NCBI RefSeq assembly: GCF_900109705.1
Contig: NZ_FOAI01000016.1
Location: forward strand, 30,560 to 94,559
Reading direction: 5' to 3'
Length of the DNA: 64,000 nt
From: Roseivivax marinus
GTDB taxonomy: Bacteria > Pseudomonadota > Alphaproteobacteria > Rhodobacterales > Rhodobacteraceae
In this document: piece after piece, positions 1 through 7,588 of the stretch
How the letters are laid out: each line of letters opens with the position of its first letter
Position numbering within the stretch: the first letter of the stretch is position 1
Program-made: the position numbers and the translations under genes
Notes under the pieces: model-generated
Told to the model about the DNA's origin: nothing
Databases searched by the model: none
The model's input: the letters and a program-made list of their open reading frames with translations, nothing else

Positions 1-472
1 GGCGCGGGATGTCCCATTCTTCGCCCAGCGTGCCCAGATAGGGCTGCCCAGGCGCGAAGCCGATGGCCGTCACCCGCAGGCGCGCCGACGAGAGGGACGT
101 TACCGCGTCGGCCTCGCTCAGACCCGCGGCTTCGGCCGCGGCGGCAAGCTGTGGCGCGCGATCCGTGCCGTAAAGGGTTGGCACCCGCACCAGACGCCGA
201 CCCGAGGGCAGCGCGGCCTCGGTCCAGTCGCGGCTGTCCATGAGCGTAGCCGCACGGGCCTGCACGGCATCCGGGTCGGCGCCCGGGGCGAAGCGCACGA
301 AGGTCGAGACCAGAGAGGTCGCGGTCTCGGCCACACCGTCCACGCCCTCGGCATCGAAGGCCGCCCGGTATGCCAGTGCCGCGCGATTCGCAGGCTCGCT
401 CAGGATGTCGCCGAAGCGGACGATCAGGCCGTCCAGTCCGGCGGGAACGATGCGGGGCAGAGTGGCGGTCAT
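1..472 (-). CDS. pxpB: 5-oxoprolinase subunit PxpB (KipI family), partial
   Basis: The reverse strand from an ATG at 472 reads about 157 residues without a stop and runs off the left edge. The family signature GFAPGQPYLGTL lies at residues 138-149 and matches the KipI/PxpB motif (usually GFAPGFPYL). PxpB acts with PxpA and PxpC in ATP-dependent opening of 5-oxoproline to glutamate in the cytoplasm; the name KipI comes from the Bacillus sporulation-kinase inhibitor homologue. PxpC and PxpA would be expected further left, outside the window. No strong ribosome binding site precedes the ATG. The family call is firm because of the motif; the substrate is inferred from family knowledge. Confidence 0.85.
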   Translation of the reverse strand, partial: MTATLPRIVPAGLDGLIVRFGDILSEPANRAALAYRAAFDAEGVDGVAETATSLVSTFVRFAPGADPDAVQARAATLMDSRDWTEAALPSGRRLVRVPTLYGTDRAPQLAAAAEAAGLSEADAVTSLSSARLRVTAIGFAPGQPYLGTLGEEWDIPR

Positions 473-566
473 GGGCGCAGGAAACCCCCGGGCGCAAGCA
501 GGCGCAAGGGGTCATCTGGGCCCCGCTGGCGTGTCGGCGGCCGCGTTCATCGATCTCCCTTGAAAC

Positions 567-597
567 GAAAAAAGCGCCCAAGACAATGCTTGGGCGC
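567..597 (-). terminator. Rho-independent terminator of the molybdenum hydroxylase gene
   Basis: A perfect 9-bp stem GCGCCCAAG / CTTGGGCGC (574-582 and 589-597) with a 6-nt loop is followed on the reverse strand by a run of six T (568-573). It lies about 140 bp beyond the stop of the leftward gene at 735 and before pxpB, so the two genes are probably separate transcripts. Nothing else is recognisable between 598 and 734. Confidence 0.8.
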
Positions 598-734
598 CAG
601 GTACGGAACGAGGGACAGTGAAGGGTTCGCAAGGGTTCCGATCTTGCGACCTGATAGGGATATGGGCGGCAAAGCCACAGTTGGAAGCCCCCTCAACGTT
701 TCGTGATGATTTTCCCTTGACCTTTGGGATGTGA

Positions 735-3032
735 TCAGGCAGCGGCCGCGTCTTCTACGTCCGAGAGCATTTGCCAAACACGCATCGGAGTGAACGGGAT
801 GTCTGCCTGTCGGACGCCGCGATCCCAGAGCGCGTCCTGCACCGCGTTCGCCGTGGCCGCGATGGCGCCGACCGTTCCGGCCTCACCGCAGCCCTTCATG
901 CCAAGCTGGTTCGCGGTCGAGGGCACCGGCTCGGTCTCGAAGGCAATCATCGGCAGGTTGTCGGCGCGCGGCATGGCATAGTCCATGAAGCTCGCGGTCA
1001 GGAGTTGGCCGTCCTCGTCGTATACCACCCTTTCGAACAATGCCTGTCCCACGCCCTGCGCGACGCCCCCATGGACTTGCCCCTCGACCAGGAGCGGGTT
1101 CACGAGGTTCCCGAAATCATCGACGATGGCGTAGCGGTCCAGCGTGACCTGCCCGGTCTCCGGGTCGATCTCGACCTCAGCCACGTGTGCGCCGTTGGGA
1201 AAAGAGCGCGCTGGCAGCGTCGCGGTGGAGGTGTGCACCAGCAGGTCCTCTCGACCCGCCTCGCGGGCCATGGCAGCGGCCTCGATCATCGTCGGCGACA
1301 CGTTCGACCCCTCGGCCCGGAAACGTTCGTCGTCCCATGCGATGGCCTCTGGCGCGACGCCCATCTCGGGAGCGAGGAAGGCGCGGAACTTCTCGACGAT
1401 CTCGGACACCGCGACCAGGGTCACGTTGGCCTGCACCGTGACCGAGCGCGAACCGCCGGTGCCCCCGCCGCTGGCGATCAGGTCGCTGTCGCCCTGCACG
1501 ACCTGAATTTTGTCGACCGGGATTCCGGACTGGTCGGCGAGAAACTGGGCAAACACGGTCTCGTGGCCTTGTCCGTTGGACTGGGTGCCGACGAAGATCA
1601 TGGCACCGTCGTCCACGAACTCGATCCGCACGTCCTCGTTCGGAGCGCCCAGGATCGACTCGATGTAGTAGCAGATGCCCTGCCCGCGCAGCTTGCCACG
1701 CGCCTCGGACTCGGACCGGCGCGCGGCGAACCCGTCGGCATTGGCGGCCCGGGCCGCGTGGTCCAGCACCCGCGCGAAGTCGCCGACGTCGTAGGTTTCG
1801 CCCGACACGGTGTCATAGGGAAACTGCGCCGGCTTGATGAAGTTGATGCGCCGCAGCTCCCAGGGATCGACGCCCAGCTCGCGCGCGGCGCGGTCCATCA
1901 TCCGCTCGAGCAGGTAGTTCGCCTCGGGCCGGCCCGCCCCGCGATAAGCGTCGACCTGCACGGTGTTGGTCACGATGCCCTCTGTCCGCAGGTAGGCCGT
2001 GGGGATGTCGTAAACGCCGGTCAGCACGCGCGAGAAGAGCTGGCTCTGCATCAGCGGCCCGAAGCCCGACAGGTAGGCCCCGAGGTTCGAACGCGTGTGT
2101 ACCCGGTAGCCGAGAATGCGGTTGTCGGCATCGAAGGCCAGTTCGGCGTCCGAGACGAGGTCGCGGCCCTGGTTGTCCGACAGCATCGCCTCGCCCCGGT
2201 CCGAGAACCAGCGCACCGGACGTTCGAGCACGCGCGCGGCATGGGCCACGGCGAAGTATTCCGGATATGGCATCGTCTTGGTCCCGAAGCCGCCGCCCAC
2301 GTCAGGCGTGGTGACGTGCACCGCCTCGGCATCTAGGTTCAGCACATCCGACATAAGCGATTTCAGCCCCCAGACGCCCTGGCCTGAGAAACCCACGTGC
2401 AGGCGCGCGCCATCCCAGTGGGCATGACAGCCTCGGCCTTCCATGGTGTTCGAGATAATGCGGCTGTTTTCGACGGTCAGCCGAACCGTGCGCGCGGCAT
2501 TGGCAAAGGCCGAGTCGGTCGCGTCCGCGTCACCCAGCCCGAAATCGAAGATGCGGTTGTTCTCGAAGCTATCGAACAACGGCTCGCCTCCGGCCTCCAG
2601 CGCCATGTGCGCGGGACGGTCATCGAGGTCGAGTTCCACCAGTTCGGCCGCGTCCATGGCCGCTTGCCGGCTTTCGGCAACGATCACCGCAACGGGCTCA
2701 CCGACGAAGCGCACACGGCCCTCGGCCAGCAGCGGCCGGCGCGGCGGCTCGGACTTGGTGCCATCGCGGTTCGGCACCATGACCGTCGGCAGGCCCTTGG
2801 TGATACCTGCGGCATGGTAATCCTCGGCGGTCAGGACCAGTGCCACGCCTTCCGCCGCGCGCGCTTCGGACACGTCGAGCCCGGTGATGTCGGCGTGAGC
2901 CACGGGCGAACGGACCACATGGGCGAAAAGTGCGCCTTCGGGCGCGTCGTCATCGATGTAGTTGCCGCCTCCGGTCAGAAAGCGGACGTCCTCGCGCCGG
3001 GTTACGGGCTGGCTCTTGCCGAACGTGTCCAT
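735..3032 (-). CDS. Xanthine dehydrogenase family molybdopterin-binding subunit (CoxL/CutL-like)
   Basis: This 765-residue protein is the large catalytic subunit of a molybdenum hydroxylase. It shows the N-terminal aldehyde oxidase a/b-hammerhead domain (about 15-130) and the cofactor-binding domain, with GGGFG at 246-250 and the active-site loop AYRGAGRPE at 362-370. The catalytic glutamate is in GCGEAGT (E717). True CO dehydrogenase (form I CoxL) has AYRCSFR in that loop; the Gly-Ala-Gly version is typical of form II or aldehyde-oxidase-like enzymes, so a CO substrate is unlikely. The [2Fe-2S] and FAD subunits that normally accompany it are not in this window: the next genes are pxpB on one side and an amino-acid decarboxylase on the other. 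The substrate is unknown; the electron chain must come from genes elsewhere. Confidence 0.9.
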   Translation of the reverse strand: MDTFGKSQPVTRREDVRFLTGGGNYIDDDAPEGALFAHVVRSPVAHADITGLDVSEARAAEGVALVLTAEDYHAAGITKGLPTVMVPNRDGTKSEPPRRPLLAEGRVRFVGEPVAVIVAESRQAAMDAAELVELDLDDRPAHMALEAGGEPLFDSFENNRIFDFGLGDADATDSAFANAARTVRLTVENSRIISNTMEGRGCHAHWDGARLHVGFSGQGVWGLKSLMSDVLNLDAEAVHVTTPDVGGGFGTKTMPYPEYFAVAHAARVLERPVRWFSDRGEAMLSDNQGRDLVSDAELAFDADNRILGYRVHTRSNLGAYLSGFGPLMQSQLFSRVLTGVYDIPTAYLRTEGIVTNTVQVDAYRGAGRPEANYLLERMMDRAARELGVDPWELRRINFIKPAQFPYDTVSGETYDVGDFARVLDHAARAANADGFAARRSESEARGKLRGQGICYYIESILGAPNEDVRIEFVDDGAMIFVGTQSNGQGHETVFAQFLADQSGIPVDKIQVVQGDSDLIASGGGTGGSRSVTVQANVTLVAVSEIVEKFRAFLAPEMGVAPEAIAWDDERFRAEGSNVSPTMIEAAAMAREAGREDLLVHTSTATLPARSFPNGAHVAEVEIDPETGQVTLDRYAIVDDFGNLVNPLLVEGQVHGGVAQGVGQALFERVVYDEDGQLLTASFMDYAMPRADNLPMIAFETEPVPSTANQLGMKGCGEAGTVGAIAATANAVQDALWDRGVRQADIPFTPMRVWQMLSDVEDAAAA

Positions 3033-3152
3033 GGCATTCCTCCGGGGGATGGTGGCTGGCGTCAGAGCCGGACCATAGGGACCCCCGGCGCGGTGTCAAA
3101 GCGACGCCCGCGCAACGCCGCCCGCCACCGGGCGGGCAGCCCGGTCAGGCGC

Positions 3153-4283
3153 TTACCCGGCGGGCGTCGAGAGTGTCACCACGTCGCGGGCGCCATACCC
3201 GTTGAACCCTGTAACCAGCGCCCCCGCGTAGGCTCCCATGCCCGGCACCACCAGCCAGTCGCCTTCGCAGAGGTCCTCGGGCAGGGACAGCGTGGTTGGC
3301 AGCCGGTCGACGCTATCGCAGGTGGGGCCGAATACGATGCGCTCCCGCGCTGTCCCCGACCGAGGCTTGCCGTCCGGGCCGTGCACGCCGATGCGCCCAG
3401 GCGCCGGCAGGTCACGCCATTCCCCCAAAGCGCCGTAGACCCCGTCGTTGAGGAAGACGGTGTCGTCCTCGGCCGCTTTCACCCGCAGCGCCAGCGTCAC
3501 CGCGTCTGCCACGAGCGCGCGGCCGGGCTCGCAGACCAGCGCCGGAGGCGTGTCGAAGGCCGCGGCGGTGGCCTCGGCGATGGCGCGGAAGATCGCCTCG
3601 AGGTCCGGTGCCGCGGCGTCGCGCCGCGAGGGAAAGCCCCCGCCGACGTTCAGCCGGTGAAGCGTCACGCCCGCGGCGCGTGCCACGTCGGCGGCGACAT
3701 GGATATAGCGCGCCCAGGCCGCTCCGTCGGGGCATTGGGTGCCGGGATGGAAGGTCAGCGAAGGTGTGAAACCGCGTGCAGCGACGGCCCGCAGCAGCTC
3801 CGCCGCTGCGGCGGGCTCAGCCCCGAACTTGGAGCCGAAATCATAGGCGGCGCCGGGGACCGGCAGCTTGAGGCGAACGGCGATCTCGGTACCCTCGGGC
3901 AGCCCGTCGAGCTTGCGAAGCTCGCCCGGCCGGTCGACCGACCAGGAGCGCGCGCCATGGCGCAGGCCTTCGGCAATCTCCGCGGTCGAGCGGATCGGAT
4001 TGTGATAGTGTAGCACGGCCCCCGGCGCGATCCCCCGCACCAGCGTCATCTCGGCCGGCGAGGCCACGTCGAACGCCGCCAGACCGGCGGCGGCCAGCGT
4101 CTCGACCACTTCCGGGGCCGGGTTGGCCTTGACCGCGTAGGTCACCTCGCCCGGAAAACCGGCGCGGAACCGGGCCGCCGCAGCGTGAAGGGCGGCCGGC
4201 TCGAAATAAAGCACGGGACGGTCGGGCGCGCGGCGTACGAGGTCGGCCACCGGATCGGCGGGCGCGGGACGGGTGTGGGACAT
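3153..4283 (-). CDS. Type III PLP-dependent decarboxylase (ornithine/lysine decarboxylase-like)
   Basis: A 376-residue alanine-racemase-fold (fold type III) enzyme. The PLP lysine is K52 in AVKANP, a glycine-rich phosphate loop VGGGFPSRRD follows, then CEPGRALVADA, and the catalytic Cys-Asp pair of ornithine decarboxylases is C322-D323 in GPTCDSVDRL. Known members make putrescine or cadaverine from ornithine or lysine. The start chosen is MSHTRPAP at 4283, preceded by a purine-rich GAGAGG stretch; the reading frame extends 21 codons upstream but that part has no typical sequence. It is divergent from an Lrp/AsnC regulator about 100 bp away, which suggests amino-acid-responsive control. Exact substrate (ornithine versus lysine or a carboxy-nor-spermidine type) cannot be fixed by eye. 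Confidence 0.85.
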   Translation of the reverse strand: MSHTRPAPADPVADLVRRAPDRPVLYFEPAALHAAAARFRAGFPGEVTYAVKANPAPEVVETLAAAGLAAFDVASPAEMTLVRGIAPGAVLHYHNPIRSTAEIAEGLRHGARSWSVDRPGELRKLDGLPEGTEIAVRLKLPVPGAAYDFGSKFGAEPAAAAELLRAVAARGFTPSLTFHPGTQCPDGAAWARYIHVAADVARAAGVTLHRLNVGGGFPSRRDAAAPDLEAIFRAIAEATAAAFDTPPALVCEPGRALVADAVTLALRVKAAEDDTVFLNDGVYGALGEWRDLPAPGRIGVHGPDGKPRSGTARERIVFGPTCDSVDRLPTTLSLPEDLCEGDWLVVPGMGAYAGALVTGFNGYGARDVVTLSTPAG

Positions 4284-4352
4284 GGGCCTCTCCTGCTCGG
4301 TCTTTTTCTCAGGGTGGGGCGCAGCCCTGTCGAAGTCGCTCGTCACTTCTGG

Positions 4353-4382
4353 CAGGATGACTCAAAGTGCGGTCAGGATGAC
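4353..4382. promoter_or_regulatory. Direct repeat between decarboxylase and Lrp gene, possible operator
   Basis: The nonamer CAGGATGAC occurs at 4353-4361 and again at 4374-4382, a 21-bp period (two helical turns), within the divergent intergenic region. Lrp/AsnC proteins commonly bind helically phased sites next to their own gene. The second copy also contains the AGGA that could serve as ribosome binding site for the Lrp start at 4386, so a purely translational role for that copy is possible. Confidence 0.4.
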
Positions 4383-4385
4383 GAC

Positions 4386-4823
4386 ATGACGCTTCAGATC
4401 GACGATACCGACGCCGCCCTGCTGAACGCGCTCCGCGAAAACGCGCGCGCGCCAGTCGCGGCGCTGGCCCGAAAACTCGGGATCGCGCGGACCACCGTTC
4501 AGGCGCGGATCGACCGGCTCGAGGCGCAGGGTGCCATCGCCGGATACACGCTGAAACCCGGCGCCAAACTGTCACCCGCTCTCCGCGCGACCGTGCTGGT
4601 GTCGGTCGAACCCAGGGCCGGCGCCTCCGTCCTCGCCCGGCTCAAGGCGCTGCCCGGCATCGTCGCGGCACACACGATCAGCGGGCGGGTGGACCTGATC
4701 GTCGAGGTCACGGCCTCCACGACCGAGGATCTGGATCGCACGCTCGACCGGATCGGCGAGGAGTCAGGCGTGAAGAGCTCGGAAAGCCTCATCCACCTCT
4801 CGACCAAGATCGATCGGCGCTGA
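4386..4823 (+). CDS. Lrp/AsnC family transcriptional regulator
   Basis: A 145-residue protein with an N-terminal AsnC-type winged helix-turn-helix (about 4-60, with IARTTVQARIDRLEAQG as recognition region) and a C-terminal RAM/ligand-binding domain (about 65-140). The start ATG at 4386 gives the normal family length; the frame continues 67 codons upstream into the decarboxylase gene and is rejected as the start. Family members bind amino acids and act locally or globally on amino-acid metabolism genes. Its divergent position next to the ornithine-decarboxylase-like gene suggests that gene and itself as targets. Convergent with yciB, with about 210 bp of non-coding DNA between them. Confidence 0.9.
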   Translation: MTLQIDDTDAALLNALRENARAPVAALARKLGIARTTVQARIDRLEAQGAIAGYTLKPGAKLSPALRATVLVSVEPRAGASVLARLKALPGIVAAHTISGRVDLIVEVTASTTEDLDRTLDRIGEESGVKSSESLIHLSTKIDRR

Positions 4824-5034
4824 GCCGCCGTCCGGACGCGCCGCCGCACGCCAGCCTTGTCCGAGTCGCTGACCCGGCCGAGCCTGAGCATAGCCGCGGG
4901 CAAGCGCTCCCATCGTCACCGCGACGTCCTCTATCTCTGTCCAATCTGTCGGTCGGGCGAAGGCGCAGCGTGCGTCCGACGCGACGACGCCGATGATCCG
5001 GATCGACGGAGCCGCCAGGGGTGACGTCAACGCC

Positions 5035-5643
5035 TCAGCTGGCGGTGTCGTCGTCCTCTATGCCGTAGGTCTGGAAGAGCTTGCCCTGAAAGATGAAGAA
5101 CAGGAACAGCGCCGCCGTCAGACCGAAGGTCTTGAAGTAGACCCAAGCCTCGGTCGACATCGTGCGCCACACCAGTTCGTTGGCCAGCGCCAGCGCGAAG
5201 AAGAACGCCGTCACACGCCGGGTCAGGATCATCCAGCCCTCGTCGCGGAGCGGCACCATGCTTTCCATGACGAGCCGCAGATAGCTTTTGCCTTGCAGCA
5301 GTCCCGCGCCCAGCACGCCACCGAAGATCAGGTAGATCAGGGTCGGTTTCATCTTGAAGAAGCGCTCGTCGTTGAGCCACACCGACAGCCCGCCGAAAAC
5401 CACGATCAGCACGACCGTCACGACCTGCATCCGGCTCAGGTGCCCGGTCAGCCACCAGAGCGCGCCAGTCGCCGCGACCATCACCGGAATGAACATGGCC
5501 GTCACCACGATGAAGCCGTCATAATCCGTGCCCGCGATGGTGAAAGTGCGGTCCTTGAGCCAGAGATAGGCAACGAAAAACGCCAGCACCGGCCCCAGCT
5601 CGAGCGCGGTCTTCAGTTTCGGATCGGGTTTGCTTTCGGACAT
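5035..5643 (-). CDS. yciB: Inner-membrane protein YciB (septation protein A)
   Basis: A 202-residue integral membrane protein with about five to six hydrophobic segments. The family features are visible: KPTLIYLIFGGVLGAGLL, VPLRDEGWMILTRR and the C-terminal LANELVWRTMSTEAWVYFK segment. YciB (IspZ/IspA) is an inner-membrane protein linked to cell-envelope synthesis and septation in enteric bacteria. The start at 5643 has a good AAGGAG site. It follows the EamA-type transporter gene by 16 bp and is probably co-transcribed with it. Naming is by family similarity; the function in this group is little studied. Confidence 0.9.
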   Translation of the reverse strand: MSESKPDPKLKTALELGPVLAFFVAYLWLKDRTFTIAGTDYDGFIVVTAMFIPVMVAATGALWWLTGHLSRMQVVTVVLIVVFGGLSVWLNDERFFKMKPTLIYLIFGGVLGAGLLQGKSYLRLVMESMVPLRDEGWMILTRRVTAFFFALALANELVWRTMSTEAWVYFKTFGLTAALFLFFIFQGKLFQTYGIEDDDTAS

Positions 5644-5659
5644 GCGAACTCCTTGGGGG

Positions 5660-6565
5660 TCAGCCCCCGAACTCAACGATCACCGCGCCCACGGCAATCA
5701 GCGTCATCAGGGCGATGCGGCGCGGGCCCACGGTTTCCTTAAGGGCAAGCCAGCCGATCAACGCGGCGAACACCGTCGACGTCTCGCGCAGCACGGCCGC
5801 CTCGCCCACCTTGTCGAGGCGCGTCGCCATCATGATCGAGCCGAAGCTGAAGAAGGCCACGAAGCCCCCCGTCACCCCGCGCCGGATGAGCGCCGCACAG
5901 TCGTCGACGGCGGCGAAGCCCTTGCGATGGAAGATCATCACCAGCGGCGCGAACCCCAGCCCGTCGATGGTGAAGAACCACGCGAGGAAGGTGAAGGGGT
6001 TCGCGGCCGACCGGATGCCGAAGGCGTCGTAGGTTGTATAAAGCGCGACCAGAAGGCCGGTCGCCACGGCGAAGGCCAGCGCAGGCCCGAGCGTCGCGCG
6101 CTCGGTCTCGAGGAAAAGGTAGTTGTAGACGGCGAGGCCGAAGATCCCCGACATCAGCACCAGCACGCCCACCCACTGCAGCGGGCCGAAAGTCTCGCCG
6201 AAGAAAAGGTAGGCGCCGATTACCGCGAAGAACGGACCCGTGCCGCGCACGACGGGGTAGACCACGGTGTAGGCGCCGCGGGTATAGGCCAGTCCCTGAA
6301 GCACCTTGTAGGTGACGTGGATGGCGAAGGCGTCGGCGAAGATCGGCCACATGTGCGACTCGGGCCACGGCACGACGAACAGCGCGAAGGGCAGCGCCAT
6401 GAGCCCGTAGCTCAGGTCGATGGCCCCGCGCGACACCCACGGATCGTGCCGCCCCTTCTGGAGCGCGCCGAACACGGCGTGAAGGAAAGCGGCCGTCAGC
6501 GCCAGGATCAGCGCAAGCGTGTGCCCGGCCTCGGTCCCTTCGAGAGAGAGCAGCCAGTCGGTCAA
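5660..6565 (-). CDS. EamA/DMT family transporter
   Basis: About 301 residues with roughly ten hydrophobic helices arranged as two EamA-like halves, each with the conserved gate sequence (FFAVIGAYLFFGETFGPLQWVG in the first and the segment ending ALIGWLALKETVGPRR in the second). Drug/metabolite transporters of this kind export amino acids or other small metabolites; the substrate is not predictable here. No ATG lies at the expected start: the protein most likely begins at TTG 6565 (MTDWLLSLEG after initiation). An upstream ATG at 6664 would add 33 uncharacteristic residues. It precedes yciB by 16 bp in the same direction and is divergent from the MgtC gene. Confidence 0.85.
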   Translation of the reverse strand: MTDWLLSLEGTEAGHTLALILALTAAFLHAVFGALQKGRHDPWVSRGAIDLSYGLMALPFALFVVPWPESHMWPIFADAFAIHVTYKVLQGLAYTRGAYTVVYPVVRGTGPFFAVIGAYLFFGETFGPLQWVGVLVLMSGIFGLAVYNYLFLETERATLGPALAFAVATGLLVALYTTYDAFGIRSAANPFTFLAWFFTIDGLGFAPLVMIFHRKGFAAVDDCAALIRRGVTGGFVAFFSFGSIMMATRLDKVGEAAVLRETSTVFAALIGWLALKETVGPRRIALMTLIAVGAVIVEFGG

Positions 6566-6685
6566 GCCGCTGTCTGCCCACCGCGGATGCGGCTCACATG
6601 ACGTTTTTGTGACAGCGCACGGAAACGCCGGGCCATGCCGGGCGTTTGGTACCCACCTACGCAATCAGAACCCACAGGCACACCC

Positions 6686-7177
6686 ATGCTCGACATCGTT
6701 CGGGACGAACTGCTGACCACCTTCACCGCAACGCCGCTCTCCGTCGCCACGCTGCGGCTGGTCGCGGCGGCCGCGCTCGGCGCGATCATCGGCTGGGAAC
6801 GCGAAGCCCATGACAAGCCGGCAGGTCTGCGGACGCACATCCTGATCTCGATCGCGGCGTGTCTTTTTACGCTGATCGCCTTCGACCTGATGGCGCTGGA
6901 CGAGATGGCCGAGGACGGCGCGCTGCGCGTCGACCCGATACGCGTGATCGAGGCCGTTACGGCGGGCGTGGCCTTCCTCGCCGCAGGCTCGATCATCACC
7001 CAGGGCGCGCGCGTCCGCGGGCTGACCACCGGCGCGGGCATGTGGATGGCCGGTGCAGTCGGGCTGTCGTGCGGAACCGGGAATGTGCCGCTCGCCGCTT
7101 TGGCGACCGGCCTTGCGCTTGTCGTCATGTGGATCCTGCGCAAGGTCGTGCCGGAGAGCGGGGGCGAATACCGCTGA
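6686..7177 (+). CDS. MgtC/SapB family membrane protein
   Basis: 163 residues with four or five hydrophobic segments. The family core is clear: LRLVAAAALGAIIGWEREAHDKPAGLRTH (here residues about 20-48) and GVAFLAAGSIITQG followed by VRGLTTGAGMWMAGAVGL. MgtC-type proteins are linked to survival at low magnesium and to control of ATP synthase in pathogens; short versions like this lack the C-terminal ACT-like domain. Start ATG 6686 is the first with the expected N-terminus, though the ribosome binding site is weak. It stands alone between divergent EamA and convergent GNAT genes. Confidence 0.88.
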   Translation: MLDIVRDELLTTFTATPLSVATLRLVAAAALGAIIGWEREAHDKPAGLRTHILISIAACLFTLIAFDLMALDEMAEDGALRVDPIRVIEAVTAGVAFLAAGSIITQGARVRGLTTGAGMWMAGAVGLSCGTGNVPLAALATGLALVVMWILRKVVPESGGEYR

Positions 7178-7192
7178 CGCGAGCGGCCGACA

Positions 7193-7588
7193 TCATGAGA
7201 CCGACAGCTCCATGCCGGTGCGAATTTCGAAACCCAGCTTCTTGTAGAGTGCGAAGGCGCCCGGCTCGGCAATCAGGTTGACGTGACACGAGGCCGGCAG
7301 CTCAGCCTTGGACCAGTCGATCAGGCGCTGCAGGATCTCGGTGCCGAGCCCCTGCCCCCGGAACTCGGGGTCCACGGCGATGTCCACGACCTGTGCAAAG
7401 CAGCCGCGGTCTCCGACGAGCCGTCCCATGCCGACCAGCCGCGCGCGCTCGCGCACCGTCACGACGTGCAGGGAGTTGCGCAGCCCCTCGGCCGCGGCAG
7501 AGGGGGCACGCCGCTCCATACCCGTGATGCGGCGCAACTCGATGTATTCGCCGACCGCAGGCGCTTCGTCAGACCACGACAGGCTCAC
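7193..7588 (-). CDS. GNAT family N-acetyltransferase
   Basis: 131 residues with the GNAT acetyl-CoA motif VDIAVDPEFRGQGLGTEILQRL (about 69-90; the R-G-Q-G-L-G loop binds pyrophosphate) and the C-terminal ALYKKLGFEIR strand-helix typical of the fold. The substrate is unknown. Its start codon at 7588 overlaps the stop of ftsY by 4 bp (ATGA), so it is translationally coupled to ftsY and read after it. Confidence 0.88.
   Translation of the reverse strand: MSLSWSDEAPAVGEYIELRRITGMERRAPSAAAEGLRNSLHVVTVRERARLVGMGRLVGDRGCFAQVVDIAVDPEFRGQGLGTEILQRLIDWSKAELPASCHVNLIAEPGAFALYKKLGFEIRTGMELSVS

Noticed and set aside
771..2336. 521-codon open frame on the opposite strand of the molybdenum hydroxylase gene
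   Set aside because: High GC gives long antisense frames; composition is low in hydrophobic cores and no motif appears, while the other strand encodes a clear enzyme.
4764..5030. 88-codon leftward frame between the Lrp gene and yciB
   Set aside because: Overlaps the 3-prime end of the Lrp gene, lacks a start context and shows no family.
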